From: Marsupella aquatica
Taxonomy: Eukaryota; Marchantiophyta
Assembly: GCA_973895155.1 (NCBI GenBank)
Contig: OZ316891.1
Coordinates: forward strand, 6,510,001-6,574,000
Direction: 5' to 3'
Length of the DNA: 64,000 bases
Below the pieces are notes generated by a model. The model ran no database searches. It saw nothing but the letters and a program-made list of their open reading frames with translations, and had not been told where the DNA came from. Made by a program: the position numbers and the translations under genes. This document shows, piece by piece, positions 11,078-23,900 of this stretch (the first letter of the stretch is position 1; every line of letters begins with the position of its first letter).

Positions 11078-12989
11078 TTAGTTGGTCTTCCGTGCAACAC
11101 ACGAGGCTCCCCTAAAGATGCTCTCATAAAACACACAAGGAAAATGCATAAACAAACTATAATCACCAACAAGATATAATCACACTAGAAACATGAACGA
11201 ACATTATAAACATACAATGACATATATACACCACAATAATTACATTAAATAGACAGTGAATACATGATAGAGAATTTTACCTTCATTATCACTAGAAACA
11301 ATAAGAGATCATTTTCTACTATCGAGCTTGGAACTTGTGCGATACTAGAGTGATGTGCCATCCATGTAGTCATCATGCTTGCCAACTCCTTCACAATGGC
11401 TTTCAATTCATCGACATCCAATTGCACAGCCCCAATGGTAGTGATCTCTTCTTTTGAATGTGGGGTCTCTAAATGACTCACAAACCAACTCAACATTCTC
11501 ACTGTCAAACTAACAAACTTGAATGTGGGGTCTGTAAATGACTCACAAACCAACACAACATTCTCACTGTCAAACTAACCAACAACTCAACATTCTGTCA
11601 AATAGAAAATGATGTACAAATTAGATTGGAATGACAATACTCACAGCTGATCCATGTCTGTACCTCGCACCAATCCATGTCTGTACCTCGCACCATAGAT
11701 GCTGTCGCCAGTCTTCTTCCCGTCACTACTTTTGCTCGTGGATAGACTTGATGTCTCGATCAAAAAACTCTTGAGTCTCTACAATGCCTCCTCTTCACCT
11801 CCTACCAGTAGAGCCCCTCCGTATGGAGTACTTTTCTCCTGCTTAGCAAGAATGTGAAAACTCAATGCCAGGCATTCAAATCAAGTTGAATTCTCTCTAA
11901 ATGGGAAGTCAATGATAACGCTAAATCGCCCCTAGGAAAGGGCCACTCTTATGAGTTGAGTCTAACATTTTTCCCTTTCTCCCTCAGATATATCTGTGAG
12001 AGAGGTTGTGGGGTGAAGAGACAATCCGACTTCACTCGCTTCACACCTTACTTAAACCAAATACTCCAGCTTAGCCAAGTACAAATCTAAAATCAACTCC
12101 CAACAGGAAGTGGCAAAGAAAGATCACAAAAGCCACCCTTTCCGGTGTTGAAAACAAGGTTAAGAGGTGAAAAATGCATCTGGAGCAGAAAACGCAGAAC
12201 TCCTCAGGGGATATAGAGAACAATACTAACCTGAAGACCATTAAGAGTCTGCAGTCTACACATACATTAGGTTCTCACCAAATTCAATAGACACAAATCT
12301 AACAAAAAGAAGACTACAGTCGGCACGTGATTATGTTTGGTGCAAAATTGTCTTACTACGAGAGATAGGAATAATTTTCCTCACAAGTCCTTTTAAGGTT
12401 TAAGTGCGCTGTAAAATATAATGTCACGCATGATCCTCCCCTTCATGAAGGAAACAACATAGAGACCTAGAACTGCAATATTGTATACAGAAAAGTCTCC
12501 ATATTTGCAGCTATGCATTGATTGAATGTGAGTGGTACGCGTTTCAATTACCTATGGCGATCAGTAACTTACAGAAGTTGGAACTTGTTTGAAACTTAAG
12601 AAAACACAAAAGAACTAGTACTTGGGGGAAGAAGGGATAGGCACCTCCACCATCCCCATTGCATTCCCCATCCTGTTATATTCGTAATACTAATACAGAT
12701 TCTTGATTGGGTTGGTCTATATCTTTATTCAAATTCACCTTGCCCACAGCAACCCAAGGGTTTGAAAGTTAACATAGGTTTTACCATGCCCAAGATCCTG
12801 AGAGAAGCACAGATAACACGACAAAACTCCAATCACATGACTCGAAAAATATGCTCTTGCTTACTAACGGGTGAGGGCTTCACGTTCAAACACAAACAGA
12901 TCCTCAGCTAAAAAATGAAACATAATTCGATGAGATTGGTGAGTAGATGATGCCATTGTCTCTTAAACAAATGAGACAATATAACTTAC
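11078..12989. other. No recognisable gene; two small tandem duplications
   Basis: A 65-bp unit starting GAATGTGGGGTCT is duplicated in tandem at 11456-11520 and 11521-11586. A 22-bp unit (CCATGTCTGTACCTCGCACC) is duplicated at about 11650-11694. The minus-strand frame at 11245-11556 covers the first duplication and matches nothing I recognise. I searched below 12989 for the missing downstream exons of the cryptochrome fragment and saw none. Confidence 0.45.
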
Positions 12990-13914
12990 TGGTCGCTTGG
13001 CAGAAGTTGGATTCAATCCTAGGTCTTGAAGGGATGGAATATCTCCAGCCTTGATGCTGCCACGATTAGGAAACCCTTTCAGCTGCTTGGCAGCAGGTAT
13101 AGTAGCTCTCACTTCCAATTGCTGTACTTTCTCTCTGAAGCCACCATAGTTGGAAGGCATTTCGTCCAGCTTGAACGGAAGGTCATCAATGTGGAACAAG
13201 GTACTTCCCCAAAAGAATTTTGGGTCCACTCCTTTCTCCTTCAGTGCAGCAGTGACCTTCGTGATCTCGGCAACCATCTCCTCGATAGCCACTTCTCGGT
13301 GAGCGTAAAGGGCATCGGCTCCAACACTCTTTGCTAGCGTGACTAACACCTCCTCGGGCTTCCCAATTCTCACGATCAGCTCCGAGCCTCTTTGCCTCAA
13401 ATTCTCTCACAATTTGGCCACAAATTCCAAAAGAAACTTAGCTCTGTATGGGCCGGTTTTGTCGAATCCCGATGACGATTTTCCATAGTCACGAGGATCA
13501 AAGCAGTAGATGGGGAGAATTGACACAGATTCATTGCTGGCATTGACCAGAGCCTCATTGTTGTGGACACGCAGATCGTTCCTAAACTAGACAATAGTAG
13601 CCCTTTGCAGGCCAGCGGGGTTCTTGGGTTCCCCCAAAATTGCGATCCCTGAGCCTTTGGTACTCTGGAAATGGGGAGATGAAGCTCGCAAGCTTGCTGC
13701 CATTGTGCACACTCTGAAGGGGGGCAGTGGCAGCCACCAGCACCTTGGCGGAGCCCACAACAGGGCTGGGATTCAGAGCGCTCCTGGAAGACGTGTCCGC
13801 TGGCTTGGCAAACCCCACCTTCTTGGCTTTCGATGATGATTGACCACCAACAGCCAGGTTGACAAGATGAGTCAATGGAGGGACAACAACATTGAGAGAA
13901 AGCACGGAGTCCAT
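12990..13914 (-). pseudogene. CRY3-like: Cryptochrome-DASH (CRY3-like) first-exon fragment, broken
   Basis: CRY-DASH proteins are FAD photolyases repairing single-stranded or looped DNA, targeted in plants to plastids and mitochondria. The minus strand carries FRNDLRVHNNEAL, then ILPIYCFDPRDYG, then GSELIVRIGKPEEVL, GADALYAHREV, FFWGSTLFHIDDLPF and PSNYGGFREKV, in family order and spacing. The leading ~95 residues look like a transit peptide but lie in a different frame, so there is a frameshift near 13620. A TAG at 13587-13589 replaces the invariant Trp before FRNDLR (TGG expected), and a TGA at 13407-13409 sits in an AKL-ENLRQRG context (CGA expected). The copy ends at AKRP followed by GTAAGT, a good donor at 12989, but the C-terminal photolyase domain is not found. 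A truncated genomic copy, not a retrocopy. Confidence 0.85.
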
Positions 13915-15898
13915 GGCCAAGCTCAGAGACGCTGCCCCGGGACAGGATTGGGTGCCAGGCCATACACAAGAACCTCCGTCCGACCATCATGACGATCACC
14001 ACCATCTTCTGCCAATTCTGCTCGTCCACCAGAAGGATCCGAAGACCGAAAATTCCTCACTGGCATTTTTTGTGGCTGACTTCCAAAAATGGCAAGAGAT
14101 GGCGCATCACCAACGATTCCTGCTATCCAGGTTCGTATCCAATATGAGCTTGAGATCTTGGAAGTCTGCCATCTCCCTCTCTAGCCCGTGCCTACTGCCC
14201 TGCACGCTGTGAACATGAGTATGGTGTGTGTTGTTGTGAACGTGTTCTTCTGTCAATATGTGGAATAGTAGGACAGGAAAAGTGTAATGTGGGTAGGGTT
14301 TACCCTAAATGAAAGTTACGTAACACATGTGCACTAACAGACAATGGGAACATTCAATCTGACTGGATCCTTTAAGACAACACATATATTGCAGGCACAT
14401 GTAAAGCTCCACGAACATTGAGACAGGGTCGGAAAGCGGGTCCAGGTTGTGATTAAGAGAAAGAAACAGAGAGAAACCCCAGCTCCAGCCATCGCTTGAG
14501 CACACATTTGCTTACCCTTAAAGCCCGAACTTGCTCCCACAAATGTAAGTCCTTAGTTCCTCCCACCACCGTTTGACAATGGCTGTTGCACTGCAAAGAC
14601 AGTGCAACGAAGCTCCCCTTCCAACAATGGACAGCTACCGCAGCTCCTCAGCTCCCACAGCTCCTCCGCTATGGAACCTCTTGTAGCTGCTTGCCGATCG
14701 CAGCTCATCCTCACCCGCTCCTCACCACTCCTCTCACTCCTCAATCTCCAGTAGCTTGTCGCCGACTACAGGTCGTCACGGATTGCCTTGAACCCTTGAA
14801 CTCCCGCAGCTCCTCCCTGACGGCAGCTCAATGATCACAATCTTAGCTGCACAACCCAAGCCTTGAGCACGCCTCACACCTCATCTGACCAAGCTACGAA
14901 GGCACAACGTAGCCAGGATCGATGGCCATGTAAACCGTGTGAGGAGGCCGTCGACGCTACGCAACCCTCACCAATGTGCTAAGCACCCTAAAGCAGAGAG
15001 CACTCAGTAATGTGGTGTGCCAAGAAAGCCAAACATTGAACGTCAAGTCTCGACGGAAGCACGGAGGGAGGGAGCAGGCGCAGGCGTAGGCGCAAGTAGA
15101 AGGAACGGACAGCGGACGTGCTTATGATGATAAGCTAGGCACTCAGGACCACCCTCAACATTGTCGTCGCGGTTGCGCTCCACATTGCCCTTCAGCACGA
15201 TGTTTCTCGAAAGGAATGGAATGACCTAAGCACTCAGGACTGCCCTCCGTTGCGCTCTACATTGGCCTGCTGCACGACGTTTCTTGGTAGAAATGAATGC
15301 AACCACACCAAGATCAAATAATTATGTGTCCTACCTGTAAGTGCTTTGTTACAAAGTAAAATTGACTGCGGGAATCCTCTCGTTTACATGCGATAGTCCT
15401 CCCACAATGCAGGGCGTCATCTCAGCCGTCGGCATTTGTGTAGGTGTCATCAACACTGTTAATATAAAAATAATGTTAATGATATAAGAGGTCCTTTTAG
15501 ACCAAGGGGAAACCTTGAATTGGTAGTTTTCTAAAGCTCTAGTTATGGCTCAAGAACACATTGACCCTAAATCCATAACTCGCCCCTCATTTAAACAAAT
15601 TAATCCTTCATGGCAGGTGGAGGTGTTGCTGATGACACTAGTGTAACTATGTAACACCATTTTTTTGGGTGATAGATTATGTCTGAAAAATATATATCAT
15701 TCCAAATGTTAGCATTTCATAGCTCTCCACTGGGTGACTCAAATAATAGAAAACCCTCATTGACAATCGACTCAAACACATTTCTAGGGCAACTATTAGT
15801 TTTGTAGTAATGAGTATATTATGTGTACTCTAAACCCTCTACTCCTGGGTTGTGTGGTAAATATCCAGCTCCACGGATGGGTCATTTGTATAGGTATT
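13915..15898. other. No recognisable gene
   Basis: Only short frames without family resemblance. Some stretches (14560-15300) are GC-richer with many CTCC/GCAGCTCC words. A short direct repetition occurs near 15145-15290 (GCACTCAGGAC ... TTGCGCTC ... ACGATGTTTCT), an imperfect ~95-bp tandem duplication. Confidence 0.4.
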
Positions 15899-18800
15899 GA
15901 ATGACATCACGACAGACAATTCTAATGACTACATCCAACATGATAGCCCTAATGACCTTATTTCCTGTCATTGGCATTTATGCAACATCATTAATTGCAA
16001 ATACTCCAATAAAGGACCTTAGGGTACCTCCAAAGAACCCACCAAATTCCAAAACCAATAGTCCTCCAAAGTATTCAATAAACCAAGCCCCTCTAGCTCC
16101 TAGCCCCAAGTGTCATTTGTGTAGGTCCTGAATGAAATTGTAAGGAGTTACCTCTCTTATGACTCCGTATGTCGTCATTTGGTCTACATGACCCTACATA
16201 TGACAACCCCAATGATTGGCCTAAATGACTGCATAGGGGACCCCTTAAATGACCCAAAGTCCAGTCATTTGACTTATATGACATTCCATATGACCAATTT
16301 TCAGACCCTAATTGTAGTCATTGGTATTTATGACACAAATTGGTTTGGAAATGACCCAATGAAGGGCCTAGTACCTCCAAAGAGAGCGTGTTCCGTATTC
16401 CTTGAAAAACTGGAATATTCCTATATCTTTATACTAAAGAGGGAAGCACATGGACCATAGAAGGAAGCACCACAACCAGGCCCATTCCATTCGAGTTGCA
16501 CTACGTCTTGGAGAAACAAACCAAATGGCTCCATTTGCCTTTGGAACATAAGATATCCATCCATGATGACGATCTTGGAAAATCGTTCCAAAGCCATACG
16601 ACTTGGGAGTGATTTCCCCAAAGTTCCATCATGCCTTACTAGTGGAGGGTAAGCACAAAAACATACCTTAACATTAATTATGGCATAACTAGTGGTGGAG
16701 AATAGTAAGTAGAGTGTCCAGCGCCTAGTGGAGGGGTTGCAAGCATTATGTGGGCCACATGGCACTCTAGGGCCCGCGTTTAGCCCCTAGCCCCAAATTG
16801 GTTATTTGTGCTTCCCCTAAATGACTACCCAAGGGACCCCTCAAATGACCACAATTCCAGTCATTTGACTTAAATGACATCGAATGTGACCATTTTAATG
16901 ACCCTACGTGTAGTCCATGGTATTTATGACATAGTTTTGTTTAGAAATGACCCAATGAAGCCCTAGTACCTCCAAACAGACCCCATTGTAGATTCTTTGC
17001 AAAAATGGAATATTCCTATACCTTTAACCAGCACACATACCGTAGAGGGAAGCATCACTACCATGCCCATTCCATTGGTGTTGCACTACCTCTTGGAGGA
17101 ACAAACCAAATGGATCCATTTGCCTTTGGAATATAAGATATTCATCCATGATGGTGGTGTTGGCAAATCACTCCAAAGCCGTATGACTTGGGAGTGATTT
17201 CCCCAAGGTTGTATCATCCCTTAAGTAATTGCAAAAACATGGCTTCAAAGTGCTCATGGCGCAACTAGTGGTTGGAGAATAGTAAGTATAGTGTCTCACA
17301 CCTAGTGGAAAGGTTGCCAGTTCCATATAGGGCCCCATGACACTCTAGGGCCCACTTCCAGCCCTTAGCCCCAAACTCCCCAAACTGGTCATTTATGCTT
17401 GTCCATAATGACACCATGAGGGATCTCCCTAATGACAACATCTTTAGTCATTTGGTCCAAATGACCTCTAAAATGACAACCAAATTGACCCTTATTGCAG
17501 TCATTGGCATTAATGACACACCATTTCGTGAAAATGACCCAATGAAGATTACACTACCTCTCGGAGTGCCCCTCACAATTCCTTTGCAATTTAATAGAAC
17601 ATTCCTCATCTAAACATCGGGTCAAACATGACATAGTTTTATAGAAGGACGATAGTTTATCGGGCAAACATGACTAGTAAATTGCACTATATAAATATCT
17701 TGGAGAGACAAAAACAATTGGTGTTTGCCTTTGGATAGGATGGTATGCATGCATGGTGACACTTTTGGCAAATGACTCCAAAGTTGTATGACTTGGGAGT
17801 GATTTTCCCAAAGTTCTATCATGCCTAAAGTAAATGCAAAAACACGGCTCCAAAGTGCTAATGGTGCAACTAGTGGTTGGAGAATAGTAAATATAGTATT
17901 TGGCACCTAGTGGAGGGGTTGCAAGCTCTATGTGGGGCCACATGGCACTCTAGGGCCCACCTTCAGCCCCTAGCCCCAAACTGGCCATTTGTGCTTCTGT
18001 TTAATGACTGCACAAGGGACCCATCAATTGACCACAAATCCAGTCACTTGACTTATATGACTTCTCATATGACAGTTTTAATGACTCTACTTTTAGTCAT
18101 TGGCATTTATGACGGGCCATTGCTCACATATGACCCAATAAAGGACCTAGTACCTCCACAAAGAGCCCACTTTAGATTCCTTGCAAGGTTAGAATATTCC
18201 TCTACCCTAAACCAGCACACACACCATATAGGGAAGCACAACAACCACGCCCTTACCCTAAACCCTGCTGCACTACCTCTTGGAGAACAAAAATAGCACT
18301 TTTGTTTTCATTTGGATGTGATGGTATGCGCCCATTTGACATTTTTGACAAATCACTCCAAAGTCGTATGATTTAGGAGTGATTTCCCCTAGGGTGCATC
18401 ATGCCTTAAGTAAACGCAAAAACATGTGTCCAAAGTGTTTATGTCGCAACTAGTGGTTGGACAATGATGAGATAGTGTCCCGCACCTAGTGGAGGGGTTC
18501 TTAGCTCTATGTGGGGCCCCATGGCACCCTAGGGCCCACCTCCAGCCCCTAGCCCCAAACTGGTCATTTGTGCTTCTGCTTAATGACTGCACAAGGGACC
18601 CCTCAAATGACCACAAATCCAGTCATTTGACTTATGTGACAGCCCATATGACAGATTTAATGACCCTACTTGTAGTCATTGGTATTTATGACACCAATTT
18701 TTTTAGAAATGACTCAATGAAGATTACACTACCTCCTTGAGTGCCCCGTCACTATTCCCCATCCAAACACCGGCACAAACATGACACAATTACATGGAAG

Positions 18801-18989
18801 GACGACAGCCTTGCACTACTTCTTGCAGAGACAAAAAATGGCTTCATTTCCTTTTAGATAGGATGGTATGACACCATGAGGGATGTCTTGAATGACAACT
18901 TATATAGTCATTTGGTCAAAATGACCTCTAATATGACCACTGACATTACCCTTATTGTAGTCATTGGCATTCTTCAATGACTACAATTA
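15899..18989. repeat. ~590-bp tandem array rich in GTCATT/AATGAC motifs
   Basis: A recognisable anchor (GTCATTGGYATTTATGAC and close variants) recurs at about 15966, 16316, 16912, 17499, 18094, 18674 and 18959, so the central units are 580-596 bp long. Each unit also repeats a CCAGTCATTTGACTTATATGA block, a CCTAGTACCTCC block, a GGGAGTGATTTCCCC block and a TTAGCCCCTAGCCCC-type block. The short word GTCATT or AATGAC appears every few tens of bases in both orientations. Frames in the array are units of the repeat, not genes. I read it as the enlarged subterminal region of a DNA transposon ending at 19708. Confidence 0.75.
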
Positions 18990-19330
18990 TGACCGGTGTC
19001 TGGAATGACTATTGAGTATTTTAATCTTGATATCTCTTGGGTTCTTTAATGACTCTATAAGTAGTCATTTATGCAATAAGTCCATAATGATTGTATGTTA
19101 TTGTAAACATTGATATATCATGATTTTTAGATTGACTCTATATTTAGTCATTTATGCGACAAGTCCATAATGACAGTATGTTGTTGTAAACATTGATATA
19201 TCCTAATTTCAAGATTGACCCTAGAGTTAGTCATTTATGAGAGAAGTCCATAATGACGGTATGTTGTTGTAAACATTGATATATTCTTATTTTGAGATTG
19301 ACCCTAGATTTTGTCATTTAACACCGTTGG
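18990..19330. repeat. ~90-bp tandem units with GTCATTTATG
   Basis: Three to four copies of a unit containing TTGTAAACATTGATATAT, a GATTGACCCTAGA-type block, AGTCATTTATG and AAGTCCATAATGAC. They share the GTCATT word with the larger array but have a different period. Confidence 0.7.
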
Positions 19331-19708
19331 TTAAAATGACGGAAATACATATTTGTCATTTATCACCGTTGTCCAAAATGACCCAAATAGATTTTTGGTC
19401 ATTTCAATCATTGTCCAAAGTGACTATAATGGTGCTAAACATTGATTTATCATTGTTGTTATTTATTGGGTCATTTAGGACATATGTCTAAATTGACCAT
19501 TTTAGGAAAATTATGTCATTTTGGTCGCATCAGTCATTACAGACATTATATAAAATGACACAAAAGTTATCATTTTGTCATTTCAGTCTATTGGTCATTG
19601 TGGATAGTCATTCTCCCGTCATTCTTTTTGTGTCATTAGAAATTTTGGTCATTGACTCAATTCCGTCATTGGATGATTGGTCATAAAGGGCCCTGTTTTC
19701 TTCTAGTG
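19331..19708 (-). mobile_element. Terminus of a second CACTA-type transposon
   Basis: GTCATT words continue to 19684 and the region ends TTTTCTTCTAGTG at 19708. On the minus strand this reads CACTAGAAGAAAACAGGG, a typical CACTA inverted-repeat start. The partner terminus was not found: CACTAGAA occurs at 11183 and 11287 but without matching continuation or a shared flanking triplet. No transposase of this second element is in the window. Confidence 0.6.
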
Positions 19709-20947
19709 TTTGCAATTATAAATAACATTGAAAATAACTCAAAAGGCATTACAAGACACACAAACCTCTCGGACATGAAAACTCAAACTTTGCACTTTTC
19801 CTTCACCAAGCTTCCTTTCTTAGTTTTATTGTCTTCCTTCTCTTCTCATGCAACCAGTTAGACACAATCATTTCCTTGGGTTGGACAATATGGGCATGTA
19901 AACAAATGCTAGCAAAATGGATAGCAGTAGATGTCTATGACAAACAAACAATGAGTCTACTCAAAGACCTCTAGATTGCACTCCAAGGTCCAATGGCAGT
20001 TCTCCTAGGCAGCCAACATTGTCCTTCCGCATCTTGTTATGGCATCAACCTCTGCCTTTTGACCTCTGCATGAAACTCAAAAGTGTTCAAACTGAACATT
20101 GGAATTGGGTGGTAGGTTGGCTGCCCCTTAATTCCCTGGCTTGAACCCCAAACCTGAATAGCAAAAACCCTAGCAGGCCTAACCTAACTTAACCCTCTAT
20201 TCCTATCAAAGCCCCAATAGCCTCCTTAGGTTACACCCTTCCATAGCCCTTCTATAGCTAGCCCTCCTCCAGTAACAGCAGCAACAATTGAGGCTCCATG
20301 AAATTGGTTTGCCACTAAATATAAAGGCCCAAACCCTACATCCATGCATGCTTTTAGCTATTCTCTTGGGAAAAGTTAAATTAACTATTCTTTGGGATAT
20401 ACACGTGTACCAATTACACAGTGACAGGCTACCAATTAGAACATGACACATGTCCAATTCATGTGCATAACACAAAAACCCTTTTCTTTGACAACTTCAT
20501 GGAATATGACCCATTTAATATGGGCCACCCAAAAATTGAACCAAGTAGTTGGGGTACATCAAGTTTTGTGGGTTCAGACCCGTGGACCAATTAGAACTCC
20601 CCCAGTGCTGCCCATTTTTGCTTAAAACCTAAAATACAATGATAATGGAGATGAGTATTCTCTGTCACTCTTGTTTCCCACCGGTACCCTGAATTGGGAA
20701 ATTTAGGTAGGCTCACCACGCAATGTAGAGGCTGCCAAATTTTCTAAGAGTGGTGGTCACCTGTACTTTTAGGCTGCCAAAGACTCCCCTCAAAGATATT
20801 GAGGGTGCAAACATGGCCCACAAGCCATTCCTAGTTCTGCTAGATCATAAACTAAGGACAGCAGTAGTGTCAACCATGCTAATGTGACTGGACATAAATC
20901 TAAAAGAGACTTGACTTAGAGGAGGAAAAGTAACCCAAATATTTTAC
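19709..20947. other. No recognisable gene
   Basis: Lies 3' of NLR copy A. I looked on the minus strand for further TPR exons after the donor at 20947 and saw none that I could support. Confidence 0.4.
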
Positions 20948-23900
20948 CTGTAGTTGCCATGGCCCCCCAAAATACATATCTTCTCTAACACTTTCAATAC
21001 CAATAACATCACGAGTAGTTTTACGTTGTAGCTGTTGGGCAGCTTCTGCATCTGCCCTAGCTCCAACTTCATCCTTCATTAAATATTTGATGTAGCCTCT
21101 ATGCTGGAGGATAGTAAAATCAAAATTGCTTTCTTGCCGGTCTTGCCTCAGTTGATAAGCTGCATCCAAGTCATCAAGCGCCCCTGATAAATCTCTGCAT
21201 AGCCTCCGTACAATTCCTCTCCATGTCAAGTATCGACAGAGGATAGGCTGCTGCCCCCACATCTCAGCTCTCTCTCTTAAGTAGTCTGGGAGGTTAGATT
21301 GCTGGGTCCTCTCAACTTCCCCATCTGCACCCAATAAGGCCCTTGTGTAATCCCCCAACATAGCTTCAAGAAATATCCTATTCCACCTGTGTACACAGGT
21401 CTGTGTGTCAATTGACCTGTGGAACTGCATAAGACATCTTAATATGGAAGCAGAGGGGACATAGACCTCCAAATAACTTGAGTTCCTTCTCACACACCAC
21501 ACTGACAAGCTTGTGTATAGTGAAGCCCTCTCACAAGGGTATTTTTATGGATAAAGCCCAAGGGTACTAGGCTTGCCTGGGTGCTTTTCCTGAAACATTG
21601 CTTCGGAAGGGTTTTACAGTGCGACCTTTACTGTGCCTGGAGCTGGACTTAAAGTTTTCTGATTTTTGGAGTGCTTCATACTTGAAAACCTGCACAGGGC
21701 ATTCACACATCTGCCCAAAGCAAAAATGTTGTTCACATGGACCGAGACCATCAACCATACAACCCCCATGGACCATTACACCTTAGTTTAACACCTTCAC
21801 TCATTGACAACTTCTCATTTCCAAAGAGTTTTCAGTAGCAAAGTTTGACCTTCAACATCATTCTCCCTTTCTGTCCAGGGGAATTGGCTCTTCTTGGGAT
21901 CATTAGATGTGGATTGGAAAGATCTTTCCCACTAGTCTAATATCTCTATTCATGAAGAATTGACAGAGTTATGAATTCCTAAAATTTCTCAGTGTCCACA
22001 CTTTACGCTAAACCCACTAACCAGTTCGGATGACTATAATTTATCATTTATTTCATATTATTTGAAGGTATTATGAACCAAGTGCCCAAGCGTTCTGGTG
22101 CCTTCAACATTAAAAATGAATTAAGATTAATAGGCATTACGAACCCATCCGTTGTATTGCATGGCGTCAGGGCCAGGAGAAGAGGGAATTTACTTGTGTA
22201 TCATCTATCTTCGGCAACAATTGATGACGTCCCTTGGGTGACTTGCTAGCACTTTGATTACTATAGTTGTCAAGCTCAAAATTAGAACCTGAGAGTTGTT
22301 TCGATCCCTTTAAATTTCCACCTTAAATTGATCATTATTAAAATTGCTAATGTGAACTCGGGCCATGGTCCTAAAACAAGCGGGCCGTACCTTTCCCTGA
22401 ATTGTAGGATTTATATCCTCTTGTCATGCTCAGTATGAGGCCCACACTTTTTTTTTCTTGATTTTTGGTCGTTTCCTGACTCACTGTGTTGTTTGCTTTG
22501 CCTGTCTTATATTGATTCTAAAGGACAGGACCTCAAGGCTGCAAAGTTTGCAGCCCCTGCCTGCCCCTGGTTCTCCACCTTTGCATGCCATAAGACCTGC
22601 CTGAATAGCAGGTTCTTCCACAAAATTCTCAGTTAGTATGTTATTGCCATCTGTGGAGTGGAGGGCAGGAAAACTAAGGACCTCACACATACAAGAGAGC
22701 CCTAAGGGCCCTCTTGCATGTAGACTGTCCTAAAAACTCGGCCCTTTACTTAATGTCTCTCGGGCTATGAGCCTATGAGTGAGCCAAGCTTTCCCCCTCA
22801 CCATGCAGTCCTCACGGCAGAAAACAAGGAGTTTGAAGGGCAAGGGCCAGAAAGTTTCCTGCCGTTCAGAGTCCCAACTTTTGATATATGAATAAGACAA
22901 TATATTGCCCTAGAAGGAAGGAAAGAAAGCGACAAAGAAGGACAGGCGGGTGAGTGGGTAGGGCACACATCTTTAAGTAGCAGATTATGTGAGGATTTGA
23001 GATGACCTTTTTGCCAACAATTTAGGAGTCATAAGGACCCCATTTTTTTAAGACGATGGCACTTGCAGGACAGCCCTAAGGACCTCACACATAAATCTAA
23101 ATCAAAGATCACACTTTGGGAACGCAAGCCATTTCTCAATGGCACACAAGCCAAGCTCAAAGGTACACAATCCAAGCAGTTTCGTACCTCAACATTTCTG
23201 CAGCATCACCGATGAGCCACGTCCTATAACGGAACATCATATCACTCTCCGGAGTCGGGAACTGGTCAAAATGCAGTTGAGCGAGTTCCAAGTTTTCAAG
23301 AGCCTCCTCGTACGCTCCCATATCAAAATGGGCTTGAAATCGACTCCAATATATTCCGAAACAGTCCGTCGCTCCCATCGCTGGAGAAGAAGATACTGCT
23401 TGTAGTTGTTTCAGAGTTGGTACGTCTCTCAATCTTGGGTTTGTTGAAGCGTAGCAGAGCTTTGTAAGCGCCCTAGTAGAATTAATGGGCCACACCCAAG
23501 TGTAATCATTGATTGTATCAATCTCGATAAGTTACAAGAATAGCAAACCTTCCTCAAGCCCAGGCAATGAAGCAATGGAATGTCTCAGCTCCTTGTCCCG
23601 TGCTATCTGATCCAGTATTCCGGCAGCTATAGAAGCTCGTTCCATCAATTCTGTCCGATGCTGCTCGCTATGAGTGCCCTGCCAAGTTTCCTTGAGTCGA
23701 GCCAGGATATTTCCAAGGCCATGTAATGAACCGCTCTGGATGGTACGGAATTTGATCCTGTTCTCTTCCACGGATGCCAGCTCACTTAATATGTATCCTG
23801 CCCGATTGCGGAGGAATGGACGTTCCAGCTCAGTGGATGCAACCTGTGAGGGTGTCACTGTTGTGAGGAACAAATTGAAGAGCTTTTCGACGGCGTCTGG

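Noticed and set aside
11183-11300. CACTAGAA words as the left end of the 19708 CACTA element
   Set aside because: Only eight bases match and the flanking triplets differ from that at 19709; not enough to define an end.
13397-14029. 210-residue minus-strand frame over the cryptochrome fragment
   Set aside because: Different frame from the conserved photolyase motifs; no family resemblance.
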